Source: Botrytis cinerea B05.10 (taxonomy: Eukaryota > Ascomycota > Leotiomycetes > Helotiales > Sclerotiniaceae). Taken from it: 64,000 bases of DNA. The position numbers and the translations under genes were made by a program. Below the pieces are notes generated by a model. The model did no database searches. It was not told the DNA's origin and saw only the letters and a program-made list of their open reading frames with translations. This document shows positions 13,546 through 24,946 of this stretch, piece by piece. Position 1 is the first letter of the stretch; every line of letters starts with the position of its first letter. Location of the stretch: assembly GCF_000143535.2 (NCBI RefSeq), contig NC_037310.1:1240001-1304000 (forward strand), written 5' to 3'.

Positions 13546-15503
13546 TTACCTGACCACTGCTTGATTTTCAAATAGCGACTCTTCTGATGCAGAAAATTTC
13601 CTCGCTCTTACATGAACAGGTGCACCATCTTTAGAATGTGATGTTGCGTTCCCTGTAATGTACAATCTCTCACCTTCAACTAAATGAGGTTTTACTTTCT
13701 TGCCTTGTTGCGAAAGCATCAGATCCCAATCTTCCCACGCTGGCTCAATATCAAATCTACGAGCTGTAAGTACAAGTACTAACTTGAGCTCTGCATAAGC
13801 CAATACTTGACCAATACATCGTCTCTGACCAAGTTGGAATCCCCGCCATGCATTCGGTGGGGGGTATAATGGGTCTGTGTCCGCCACCAGATATCTCTCG
13901 GGGATAAACTCATGCGGCTTAAGGAAGATATTCGGATCGGTGTGTATAGTACGAGGACTATCGAGTAGGTCAAACCCTGCGGAGGGCCAATATTCAGGCC
14001 ACTTATTATCAAACCCTGTGATGTGAAAATTAAAGTTTTGGTGTCCTTCTCGGATAGTTGTAGTAGCAGGGCTGAGGCGAATCGTTTCTTTGATAACTGC
14101 TGTTGTATACGGTAGTTGGTTCAGAAGTTCCGGCTCTTCACGTATGGTTTTCGCGGCTGCTTCGGGATTAGTCCCGAGTACCGAATCATGCTCGGCGCGG
14201 AGTTTTATCAGGCTTTCAGGGTTGCGATGAAGATACTCAAAAAGCCAGGGGATTGTCGAAGTTGGGGCGTCATCACTGGCGAAGAAGCATATCATTAATT
14301 GACAGAACACCGCATCGATGAAAGATTCATCGCAAGAAGCTTGAACCTTGTCAATCCATACTTTCTCCCGGTGCTCTTTGGCTGCTGCTTCAACGATAGT
14401 TTCCGACTCACTGCTGCTGGCACGTTGGAAGCTTTCCAGTATGAACGGGCGCAACCACTCAAGCATTTCATCTCTCTTTTTGGTTAGGTATCGTTTTGAC
14501 ATTGGAGTTAACCTCCATAGAACCTTCGCTGGATTCAAGGTGATCTCCATCCGAGTAAGTTGTGCGCGAAAGAGTGAGCTGAACAGTTCCGGATTGGCTG
14601 ATTGAGTGTTTAGTCGTTTACCACTAGAGATATTGATCATTAGTTGACCAAGATCCAACGATGGAGACTATACATACATAACAACCCTGCCTGTTATATC
14701 AAAAATCAATTCCGCAGAAACATTCTCGAAAGGGAAAACTTGACCCCATGTGTCGCCATCACCACATCGATCTTGGAGTGCACGAGTGAACATTTCGACT
14801 TCCTCACAGATAGCGGGTACTAGAGCAGCTACATTTGCTGCACCAAATGTAGGGTTGAATGTACTTCGCCAAAAACGCCATTCATCACCGCTAAGACTGC
14901 CGAAATCCTTCCCTTTCGTGAGCGGAATAAGAAAGTCGCCTTCCATGTGTGACTTTGGCAAATTCATCTTGTCAAAGACCATTTGGTTCGAGGTAGATAC
15001 GTCAATCGAAATTGCCAAGGGCTCTGCAATAGGCCAAAGATCTAGGTAAATGATGGGTGGCCGATGGTGCTCCCCAGGAAAAAACTTCTGCCAGTTCTTT
15101 GCGATGTATAGTCCCAAAGTTTGTGTAAGGTTCGCGTCCATAGCCCATTCTCGATGGAAATCTAAGACTACTGGGAGATGACCAAAGATATACGAGTATC
15201 GCGGTATCGGCTGGTTAGTAGTTAGCAAGATGCTTCAACCACTAGTGGTGTCCAAAAAGATATGCCCAGGGATTGAGATTAAATGCTTATTGACATTATC
15301 ATACTTACAATTCCTTTACTTCTTAAGACGATAAACTTCTTTCGTGCTTTGTAGAGGCACACAGCGAACCAAGACAAAGCCAGTGCTACGAGAAAACCCA
15401 ATATCTGCAGCAGCTTCGAAGCCCAGTCCAAATTCCAAGCCCAATGGTCAGCCTCTTGCTTAGACCCTTGGGGAGAATACCAAAAGGTGTAATAACTGTT
15501 CAT
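13546..15503 (-). CDS. Cytochrome P450 monooxygenase
   Basis: A heme-thiolate oxygenase, probably ER-anchored. Model: complement(join(13546-14623, 14678-15210, 15309-15503)), 601 aa, introns of 98 and 54 bp in phase. A hydrophobic anchor lies near residues 31-52. An I-helix-like stretch (FFASDDAPTST) is present. The K-helix ExxR is KETIRL. The heme loop is FQLGQRRCIG with the ligand Cys at about 512. The second intron (GTATGT donor, ACTAAT branch, TCTAG acceptor) removes an apparent in-frame TAG at 14670-14668 and restores a normal FDITGRVV helix region. The protein is longer than usual (about 520), mostly before the middle helices. The nearest gene upstream is a divergently transcribed terpene synthase, so a role in terpenoid oxidation is possible. 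The substrate cannot be read from the sequence. Confidence 0.92.
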
Positions 15504-16049
15504 GATGATGATAAATCTGAAAAACAGTGGTGAGATGTCGCCGTGATGGTGTGAGTGATGTGTTACTCAACAGAGACGGTATTGAGAGTTACCGTATTGC
15601 TTCGATAATTTCCCAGCCTCAGTTTGTTGAAATTGGTGGTTCGAATTCAGAGGTAAAACTACACATTCCAACCTCTAAATCCTTTATGGCTCACTCCTTC
15701 TTTCATTTTCCTATGATTTTCTCTGCTCATTTATCCACTCCGGGAAAACAGTACAATGTTATCTACAATGTTCAAAAATCTGCCGGCATACCGTTCCTCC
15801 CACAGTCTCGTTTCCTAAACCAACCATGTGAAGTCGTCCTAAAGTGGCTTATGCAAGTGCACGAAAACATCACATTTGCATGACTCGACAGAATACTTCC
15901 AATCTAGGATGGGAGCATATACGCTGTTGGACTTCCGAATCAAATAAATGGAAGTTTGTTGCGAGGGGCTAATACAGTGACTGTACTCTACCTCCGCAAC
16001 TCGGTTTGTGTACCCGTTCGTTATTTAACGAACCGGGTAATTGTGGGTA
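15504..16049. other. P450 upstream region
   Basis: Presumed promoter of the P450 gene. A 118-codon plus-strand frame at 15527-15883 has no recognisable features and overlaps the expected promoter, so it is not called. Confidence 0.45.
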
Positions 16050-16555
16050 GTGCTTCCCGACTCTAGTGTATTTCGAAAACGCTCGCAGTACTAGAATGAG
16101 CGAAACTCATTTTACACTTTAAACTCCAAGCGAATTTTGAACAAAATTTTGAAAGTCTATGATTTTCAGTATAATCCAGCCCTAAATTTTCATAGAATTA
16201 TTTAAGTATAATAAAAGTTATATCAATCGATTCCTTTAATCTAGATCTATAGTTACAAGGAATAGAATTGAGATTTTATAATTTTTGTGATTTTTCAAGC
16301 ATTTAGACAACTATTCTCAGGAATCTTATTTCAAATCTGTATAAATTCTACATTTCTTTTATTGTATTAATAAAATTGAAATTAAAATAATAAACAAACT
16401 TTAAATTTTTATTTTTTATCAAATTAGAATCTTGTATCCATGTTATAGCTTTCAAAAAAGTTTGGAATAGCTTCACTTTCACGATTTGAAATGCAAAAGA
16501 AGTTTCCCATACTCTAGTATGAGCACCTTCGAAATATGCTAGAGTGGAGAGGCAC
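16050..16555. mobile_element. Tc1/mariner-type MITE, about 506 bp, TA-flanked
   Basis: The ends form an imperfect inverted repeat of about 60 bp. The left arm begins GTGCTTCCCGACTCTAG and the right arm, read on the minus strand, begins GTGCCTCTCCACTCTAG; both continue with TATTTCGAA and GCTC. Each end is flanked by TA (16048-16049 and 16556-16557), the Tc1/mariner target duplication. The interior is AT-rich with no open frame. Most arm differences are C/T or G/A, as expected from RIP. Confidence 0.75.
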
Positions 16556-17889
16556 TAACCACAACTATATTCTCACCCACTATCTCTCCTCATTAATTGA
16601 GACTATTTTCGTAATACTTTCAGCCTCGGAGTTCGGGGCCGGATACCGAAATTGTTCGGCTGATTATACATCGAAGTACATGTGGATAGAGATTCATTTT
16701 TCCTCGGGAGTTACCGACTAGGCTTGCTTAGAGTTAAGTAGTGTACTACAAGTGAGACCCCTATACAACAGTTTCTTGTTAAGACACGTCTTCTTTGCAG
16801 CTTAGAATTTACCTGCATATGTATATACAGCCTATCGGGTCCACAAGTCGTAACGCCTCTATCTATCCCCTGGACTTTCAGCTAGCCTAGCAGCGCCATA
16901 AGTAGTCCGTGCATCGAACATTATTAATAATATTATACATCAAGGCTTTTATATTACATTTGAATAATGAACTTTATTAGAAGAATAATAATAAATATAT
17001 CAGGTATATCTCTATAGTTTTTTTGAATTACAAAATGATACTTGAAATATTTTATAAATAATATTATATTTTACTCTTGGAAATAAGAAATGTTTATAAG
17101 CGATTTTTATATGATTTGTAATTAAAAATATATTTTAAATCAAAGATTTAATATTTATCAAGAAAAAGAAGAATTTATAAAAGATTATATAAAGAATTAG
17201 AAAAGTATACTAGAATGTTACGTATTGAGTAATTACTGTAAAAAAAATATACATTAGAAGAACACAAATTCTTAAGATTCTTATATTTCAATTGATTGAT
17301 ATTAATCAATCAAGCGACGACGCTGCTAGTTAATAGTTTAGAGGATAGTAATAAAGAATCTATATTTATATTCTTATAAGAATACTATTTAGTTTTAAAG
17401 TCTCTAAGCAATTGACTTTAAAGTCCTCTAATATTGAATTCAAAGCCATTTAATTATCTAGTTCTGAAATCTCTATATATTAGCAATAAGGCTTGCTAAT
17501 GTTGCTCTAAGGGTTCCCTAATATTAGGCCTAGAACTCCTAGCTTCAAGCACTAAAAGCACTCATTTATCGGCCTCTCAGGGCCTAGACTTAAGAGCCTC
17601 TAGCTTTAGGTCCCATTCAATATAGATAAATGACAGGTGGGGGACCCCAATGGATGTGTCGCTTGCTCATTTGATCTCATGCTGTCAAATGTGCTGGCGG
17701 TGGTGCAGAATGCAGTGGGCTTCGAAGGTGGCGTTGGCCGAGCCGATTTTCTCCGAGGAACTTGTACTCAACTAATTATATATATCGATGATGGCTAAGA
17801 GCTATATGAATAATTCTCTTCCTCGCTAGGTTCTGAGTTTCAATACGCTCGCTACAAGCTTAAACACATAACCAGAAAAGACCCGAATA
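16556..17889. other. AT-rich, gene-free stretch upstream of the terpene synthase
   Basis: The 16900-17500 part is extremely AT-rich with many short inverted A/T runs and no coding frames, like the RIP-affected DNA of this group. From about 17620 the composition returns to normal; this part presumably holds the terpene synthase promoter. Confidence 0.6.
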
Positions 17890-18976
17890 ATGGCTACCTT
17901 AGTCGAGACACAAATATCATCAATCTATCATTCAATCGATACAAGCAAGACACATCCTCACTTCTCTCGTTTTCCAGCGGCCATCAGTATAGCCAATGAT
18001 GAGATCGAGCAGACTTTAAGGGAACTTGGAGAAAGAGCGACGGAGCCTGGAACACGCGTGCGCCGTCGCATTCAGATCAGGCACACCTGCCCTTACGGCG
18101 ATCCATTTGGCATCTGCCATGCTTCCGCTTTTCCCGAAAGACTGGTCTTGTTGGGGAGCATCGTTGAGATTATGTGGGTTCATGATGGTACGGTCTTTTC
18201 GAAATTCGACTTTGCAAGGCTGATGCTGACTGATTCCAACTGTAGATATCACCGAGGAAATAGATTTGAAGGAGGCTATGGAGCAGCACGAGTTGCTTAA
18301 GAAGGTGCTCACCACTGACATTGACTCAAAGACATTTGAATTTCAGAATGATCGACAAGTTCTGCTTGCCAATATTCTGCAGAAGGCAATTCAGATGGAC
18401 CCGGAGGCAGCACCAACGATGATCCAGACTTTGCGGAACTACCTCGACACATTCGACAATCGAGATGATGACTTTGATACAATGTCGGATTATATGCCAT
18501 ACCGCATTGCGAACTGTGGCTACTGGTCAATAATTGTTCTTGTCAAGTTGCCGTTTACTTCCTGTTAGCTAACTAGTGCTAGGATCTCATCCTACTTCAT
18601 TCGTTGGGGTATGGGAACTGTCCTGTCCGAAGAAGATTACAAATCCATTCGGGAATATGATATCACTATGGGTAACATCCTGGGTTTGACCAATGACTAC
18701 TTCAGCTGGCATGTTGAGAAAGATCAACCTACTAGTCGCATAAGGAACGGGGTCAGGGTTTTGATGAAGCAGCATAATATCCCAGCAGAAATTGCCCAGA
18801 AGCTTCTTCTTGGAATCATCATTGAAGAGGAGAGCAAGGCCGTAAAGCTTCGCGAGGAAAGACTCAAAACCCATGCTTCACAATCAGTTTTGGAATATAT
18901 TAAGGCAATTGAGTTGTATGTTGGAGGAAGTTGTTACTGGCACTCAACGGCACCAAGATATCAAAGATTTGAATGA
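17890..18976 (+). CDS. Class I terpene synthase, C-terminally frameshifted
   Basis: Model: join(17890-18187, 18246-18525, 18583-18976), 323 aa, introns of 58 and 57 bp in phase. The first metal motif is D99-D100-I-T-E103, formed across intron 1. The second is N230-D-Y-F-S234-W-H-V-E238, a perfect NDxxSxxxE. A distal R318-Y319 pair, typical of these cyclases, is present. The NDYFSW form and the ERL...HDD context resemble the cyclase domain of fungal bifunctional terpene synthases such as fusicoccadiene synthase, but no prenyltransferase domain follows. The frame stops at 18976 just after APRY. The next frame (+1) continues as a coding-like 20-odd residues to a stop at 19038-19040, so a one-base frameshift near 18955-18965 probably cut a natural tail. 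Both metal sites are intact. The P450 lies 2.4 kb away. The product cannot be predicted. Confidence 0.85.
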
Positions 18977-19040
18977 GTTTGTCAATGATTTGTACTCAAC
19001 CTACGTACCTCAATTACGGCTCAATAATTCAATTCCATAA

Positions 19041-19432
19041 ATCTGCGAATTCCCGAGTCTCTTGCTATGCCGCCGGTGTTGATGTACGAGTATCTTATAC
19101 TATAAGCTCTCGTCTCCTGACCCCCGATGGATTATAGAAAGTGCTAGTGTTGATTGATTGATTGATTGATTTGTTACAGGATATACCGAAACCCAGTTTA
19201 TCAAGTAATAAACTAAGCTCATTATGCAATATACATATTGCAGTATGTCCTATAACAGATTAGCTAATTGATATTAGAGTGAATAATAATGATACTATAT
19301 CTTAAATGTTTTACTATTTTATTAATAGATTATTATAGTGTTTATAAAAAGCCCTTTTTATTTTTAATTTAGCTCATAGCATGTGCTTTACCCTTTGATA
19401 TCTAACTGAATTGATTATTTCAATAACTAACG
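19041..19432. other. Terpene synthase 3' flank, AT-rich
   Basis: No gene. A short TGAT/ATTG tandem run (19151-19171) marks the switch to AT-rich repeat DNA. Confidence 0.5.
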
Positions 19433-19862
19433 TAGTTTAACACTGAGTGGCTCATATCACCGAATGGCCCATTTCAAAATACACTAAAATTAAGCCTTTT
19501 TCAATATTTTAATTTTAATAATTAATCATTATTTTCAAAGAAAAGAAGAATATTAAATAATAATAAAAATTCAGCTTTTTAGAAATCTAACTTTTATATA
19601 AATATTTTTATTATATTGTAAAAAAAGTGGAAATTGTTACGATTTTCGTTACAAAAAATTTATTCCTTTGATAATTATTTTAATAATTCGAATTTCTAAT
19701 TAGAAATTGGATTTTAATGATAATTATATAAGTAAATTTTATATTTTCAGATTTTATAAAATTATATTAATAAATGAAGAAAGTGTACAATTACGTACAA
19801 ACGAATTTTGTGTACATTTGAAATGGACTATTTGATGATATGGGCCATTCAGTGTTAAACTA
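19433..19862. mobile_element. TA-flanked MITE, about 430 bp
   Basis: The ends are inverted copies of a 45-60 bp sequence. The left arm reads TAGTTTAACACTGAGTGG and the right arm on the minus strand reads TAGTTTAACACTGAATGG, and both continue with CATATCA and CCATTTCAAA. The terminal TA at each end fits a Tc1/mariner target site. The interior is strongly AT-rich and non-coding. The arm mismatches are nearly all C/T or G/A. Confidence 0.78.
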
Positions 19863-21540
19863 CATTATATCTTTATTATTCAAAATATATTACTATCGCA
19901 AATTCTAATTAATCTTGATAGTTTGATAAGGACTTTAATACTTTTTGTAACTATTATTATATTTAGAAAAAGATATAAAAATCGATTGATCCTTGGCCAG
20001 CCGTTGAGCGCGATGAAGGTGAAGATGATGAAGAACAAATCAAGACACACCTTACTTGTAATCGGCTTCTCAATGAGCTAGGGGATTATGCTACTGGCTA
20101 TGGTGGCGTAAGCAAGCTTATAGCATGTCTCAATCTGTCGTGATAGCCTCATCTTTGAAATATCTGGTCATATATCAAACCCAACACCAGCATGTCCTGT
20201 TTACAAACAGTACTCCCAGATTTTCTAGTAAACGTTATATTTATATAAATTAAGAATGCTTCCAAGATTAGCAAAAGAGTAATACGCCTTGTAACCTTCC
20301 AGTCTTCTTAACAAAAGTTAAGCTTTGATACTTTGGATAAAGGAGAGGTAATAGATATACTATTATTACTAGGTGATAATGTAGTAGTAATGTTTGCATC
20401 AGAGCGAATCAAAGAAAATGAGGAAATACTAAACTCATACGGTCTTTTTGTTGAAGATTTTATTGATACTTTTGATAAACTTTCTGAGATGCGTCCACGA
20501 TTGGGCTGCTTCTTCTTTTCTTGCATTTGTACTTCAATCAATGGAGGTGCTCGCAGAGTGGTTCGAGGATCATCATCTCGAACTTTCAAACGACCCAGGT
20601 ATTGGCACCTTCTTTCGAATCAATATGGCGGCACCTAGTGTAATAGACCTTACCCTTGCAACGAGTCTAATCACACAACAAATTGAAGACCGGTAAGTTC
20701 TTCCAGACTTAGGATTCGATCACTTTGGAATTATCTTTAATATCAAAGGGAATTCATCCATCTTCTGTTAACCCAATTCAGATTACCAAGTTTAACACAA
20801 AGCGTGCAGGCTGGGAAGGATTTTCCTCCCCCCTCAAGATTAATGTTGACAACGCAGTCCTTATCAACTCCCAGGAATGGTCGAACCTCTTAACTAGCAA
20901 ATCTCATTCGCTTGGCATCCTCCGCGATCGATTAAGAATTCTCAATATCATGGACAAAGGAGCTCAGTAACTTACTCAAACAATCAGCAAAGCAGCTGAA
21001 TCGAATATTCCTCGAGTCAAAACATGCAGAAAAGCAAAAGCGTTGTGAACACCGCAACTAAAAGAACTCGGAAAAATTTCAACAGATCTTAGAGAGATGT
21101 AAAAGACTGCCCTGAGGACGATAGCTTCAAGATCATCTACACCTTATCCAAGAACTCCTGCTTTCAAGCAACCAAATCAGCGAGGAAGAATTACTGGAAC
21201 GCGTTCTTGGAAGGAGAGGACAATCAAATGATCTTCAAGGCTATTTTATACACAAAGGATTCTAGGGTTGAAGAGATTCCCAACATTAAAGGGAAGGATG
21301 ATGTAATGAAAATGGCCTATGAAGGGAAATGCGCTGCGTTTCGAGAGACCCTCTTCCCTCCTCCTCCCCCCACAACTTCCAAACCCTGCTGGAGTAGATA
21401 CAAACAAAACAACTAATGGGATTGGCCTGAATTAACTAAAGTCGAGCCCCGGAACGCATGTTCTGCCAAGATCAAAGGCAAAACCCCTGGGCCTGACAGG
21501 ATCACTCAAGATATAATCATCCGCGCATACACACGTCTAT

Positions 21541-22180
21541 TCCTATCACCTTTTTAGATGTCTTTAGCAAGGTCCTCAATCTTGGGTACCACCCAAAATG
21601 TTGGGAGCAAGCCACAGGAGCGATTCTCAAAAAGCTATCTAAACCAGACTACTCAATTCCCAAAGCATATAGAGTTATTGCTCTTCTCAATTGCCTAGGT
21701 AAAGTCAGCGAGAGGGTCGTAGCACAAAGACTAGGGTACCTAGCTGAAACAACAAACCTACTCCACAACAGTCAAATTAGAGGAAGATTGAAAAAGTCAG
21801 CTATTGATACTAGCCTACTCCTAACATCAGAAGTTGAACAAAACAAGCGAATAGGACGTAAAACCACAGCCCTCTTCTTAGACTTCAAAGGAGCGTTCGA
21901 CCACGTTTCTAAAAACCGGTTACTGTCCATTGTGAAAAAGCTACTCCTTCTCGTTAACTTGATTGCCTGGGTAGCCTCTTTTCTCAATAAAAGACTAATC
22001 AAGCTCTCATTTGATGGACAATCAGAAGAGTTTCACAGTATCAATGTTGGCATCCCACAAGGAAATCCAATTTCACCTATCTTGTTTCTGATATATATTC
22101 GAGATCTATTCCACATAAGCACCGTCAAGTTTCTTTCATATATTGATGATATCTCACTTATTGTCTCATCCCCGCCCTGA
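21541..22180 (+). pseudogene. LINE reverse transcriptase remnant
   Basis: Recognisable RT blocks: an LLNCLGK-type early block near 21685, FLDFKGAFDHV (palm Asp), GIPQGNPISPILF, and the catalytic YIDD box near 22139-22150. The longest open piece is 21788-22180, and the frame is broken before and after it. The catalytic aspartates of the YIDD box are intact although the gene is not. Confidence 0.85.
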
Positions 22181-22654
22181 AAAAGAATATCCGTATTCTT
22201 GAAAGGGCAGAGAAATAACTATACGATCTAGGCGCGGAAAATACGATTGAATTTGACTTGGAAAAGACAGAACTCATGCACTTCACCACTTCTCATACCG
22301 CAACAGACAATCCAATCAAACTACCCAACCAAGAAATAGTTCACCCCCAAACCATTAATCAAATGGCCAGGAATTTGATTCGACGCAGGACTCAGCTTCA
22401 AGCAACACATCAACATCAGAAATGCCCAAGCCAAAGCCATATTTCATAAAATGGCTCGACTGGTGAACTCTGAAAGAGGTCTAAGCCCAAGAGCTCTCAG
22501 GTAACTCTACACTGCCTACTTTACTAACTTTGCAAACTACAGTTCGATTATCTGGTGGAAAAAGCAATGGTTCGCCAAGGATTCCCTTCAGAAACTTCAA
22601 AATTTAGCCGTCAGAAAGATCCTTGGGGTTTTTAAGACAGCACCAATCCAACCA

Positions 22655-23506
22655 ATGGAAGTGGAGGCGGCTCTCCCACCTCCAGATGTCAGACTCAATT
22701 CAAATATTCGTCAATATGCTTTCAGACTCTCCAAATTATCGGCAAAACACCTATTTAATCTGCAAATGAGCAAAAAACTGGCAGGCGAGGAAGCCAGAGA
22801 CAGCTTTGAAACCCCAAAAAGGAAACGTGCCAAGCCTATTCAACTGGATAGGATTAGAGAGTCAGTTAAAGGTCTTCTTGACCCATATGACCTAGAAACA
22901 ATCCAACACTTCAACTTCCCGCCGTGGAAACGAGATACTCCATATAAAGTCAACATAAGCAAGCTATCCAAAGAGGAGGCTGCATCACTATACAAAATGA
23001 TACTCTTTCATCAAGACAAAAACACCACAACCATATATACTGATGTTTCTTCCACAGAAGACGGAGTTGGTTTTGGGGTAGGTCTCACAGCCAAACACGC
23101 CAGCCAGCAAACAATTCATCATGAAATGAAGAACATTGGAAGTAGCCAGCTAGTGTATAACGGAGAGCTTCTTCCAGTTACCAAAGAAGTGCAGTATTCA
23201 AATAAAATTTCTAAACCAGGGCTTAACTTCAAGGTCTACTCCGGCAACCAAGCGGGTCTCTACCGCTTCAAGACACCCTCCGATAATCCAGAACAATGTT
23301 GCCAAATTAGAGCAATAAGAGCATCAAAGTCCATCATAAATAAAGGGGCCCCAATTTCCTTGAATCGGTTTCCTGGGCACACTGATGTCGATGGGAACGA
23401 AGAAGCGGATGGTTTAGCAAAGGCAGCCATCAAAATTTGCTCTTCTTCAAACAAAAAGAGCTTTGCTTTTGCTGGAATGATAGTCAAACCGATTCAAAAT
23501 AGATAA
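22655..23506 (+). pseudogene. LINE C-terminal region with RNase H domain remnant
   Basis: A 283-codon open piece carries an RNase H-like domain. The first catalytic Asp is in IYTDVS and the Glu is in YNGELL. The usual Asp of the SDNQAA block is replaced (YSGNQAG), and the terminal GH/GNEEAD block is present. Loss of one catalytic Asp fits a decayed copy. Confidence 0.8.
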
Positions 23507-24010
23507 TGGAAAAGAACCCTTAACAATGACGCAACCAAATCCAACCGGGCACCTTCTACCTACTCAACAAAATTTCCGTGGAAACTTAGTTCAAAGCTTA
23601 GGATCCCAGCTCGAATCAAAAGAGCCACGGCCAGCGCGTTCTATCAGCTGAAGCTAGGGCATGGGTATTTGAAAGGATACCTCCATCGTTCTAAAGTTTC
23701 AGAAAACAATAAGTGAAAATGTGGTTCTAAAGAAACACCAGAACACCTTCTACTTGCCTGCCGACTATACAAGACTCAGTGAAAAGTGGCATTTAAGCAA
23801 CTTAAGACTCAAAGACTCAATCTTAACATCCTACTATACACAACCCCTGGTATTGAAGCTACTATTAGTTTCCTTCAGAACACTGCTATTTCCATTAGAA
23901 AGTGGCACTTAGAAAGAAGAGAGGAGGAAGAAAAAGAGGAGGGGGAGGACCAGAGATCCCCTGTGGTGGCAAAGTTAATATTTTCGACGAAAAGAAATTC
24001 AATATAAATC

Positions 24011-24600
24011 CCTATACAAATTTATATATATATATTATGTTTATGATATATTCAATTTATTATTAACGATATAGCTAATTCGTTTAGTATTGACTTTTAA
24101 TAGAAAAAAAGAAAATAGGGATTCTAAAGGGCTTTAAAGATTTCAGTATTGATATTAGAATTGTAAAAAAGGTAAATGAAAAGAAAACAAGTATAAGAGT
24201 TAGAAGGAAGAGAGGAGTGAATATAGGAGTTAGGAGGAGAAAGAGAGTAAGCGTGAAAGTTAGAATATAGATGAAAGGTATTAGCTAAAAGCTTAAAGGA
24301 AAAGAGAATAAGGGGTAGATCACTTACTTATTTTATTTTCAATTTATTCTTTAATTAGAAGCTTTACTATTGTATTATACTATATAGATTGTATTGTTTA
24401 TATGTATTATCTATCTAGCTTTAATTTATATATTTATATTCAATTCAATTGTTAATCGAATTTAATATGAATAAAGTATTGATTATTTTAAACTAGAATT
24501 CAAGAATTTTACTAAATCCCTTTGGAGTAAAAATTTCTAATCATTTATGAAAGAAAAAGCTTCCTAATTAATACTTTAAAAACGCTTTTTTCAATGTATT
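24011..24600. other. AT-rich repeat flank
   Basis: Gene-free. Purine-rich GAGTTAGAAGG-type units at 24190-24300 are followed by A/T-rich DNA, probably degraded repeat material. Confidence 0.5.
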
Positions 24601-24946
24601 TGTCAGGGTTCTGTAGTAGGGAATATGTCGGATAGGTTCTGAGTGAGGTATAAGAGCCTTAGGCAATTAAGTGTGTTCCAATTTGATTAAAACTAATCAT
24701 ATGCCCTGGCCAAACCCGGGCATATGCTGGGCTTTATATAGTTGTCTATTTATACTAATTCCTTTTTATTAATTAATTCAATGACGCTTCGATTCCTTTA
24801 TATTGTATTATTGATATTTAACTTTTCAAGTTAAGCCCGTAGCTCTTTTGGATAAGAGTTCTATGCTTACTTAAGCTGTAGATCCTTGGCCCTCGTCCCG
24901 GGCTGGTCCGTGCTCGTCCCGGCTTAGTAAGCGTGTCCCCGTGACA
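24601..24946. mobile_element. Solo LTR, about 346 bp
   Basis: The left end is TGTCAGGG and the right end is CCCCGTGACA, giving the TG...CA termini of an LTR with near-inverted ends. A TATA-like TTTATATAG lies inside. The flanking 5-mers are GTATT and GTACT, a 5 bp target duplication differing by one C/T change that RIP would explain. No polymerase or second LTR is adjacent. The element class (gypsy or copia) is undetermined. Confidence 0.7.

Larger units (their letters stand above)
20300..24010 (+). mobile_element. Decayed Tad-like non-LTR retrotransposon (LINE)
   Basis: Remnants run in the order expected of a Tad/I-type LINE. An endonuclease C-terminal part lies near 20490-20790 (ELSNDPGIGTFF, DLTLATS, DHFGI). 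A linker follows, then reverse transcriptase near 21540-22180, RNase H near 23030-23430 and a C-terminal zinc-knuckle-like C-x-C...H...C segment near 23718-23765. The pieces lie in different frames separated by many stops, so the copy is dead. Both boundaries are approximate. The 5' part (ORF1 and the start of the endonuclease) is missing or unrecognisable. The 3' end runs into AT-rich DNA after 24000. Confidence 0.85.

Noticed and set aside
14660..14680. Apparent in-frame TAG inside the P450 gene, suggesting a pseudogene
   Set aside because: A 54 bp intron (14677-14624) with a GTATGT donor, ACTAAT branch site and TCTAG acceptor removes it in phase and restores a normal P450 sequence.
24833..24925. 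tRNA-like 5' half (GCCCGTAGCTC...GGATAAGAG), possible tRNA gene or SINE
   Set aside because: No acceptable anticodon or T arm follows, and the stretch lies wholly within the solo LTR bounded by TGTCAGGG and CCGTGACA.
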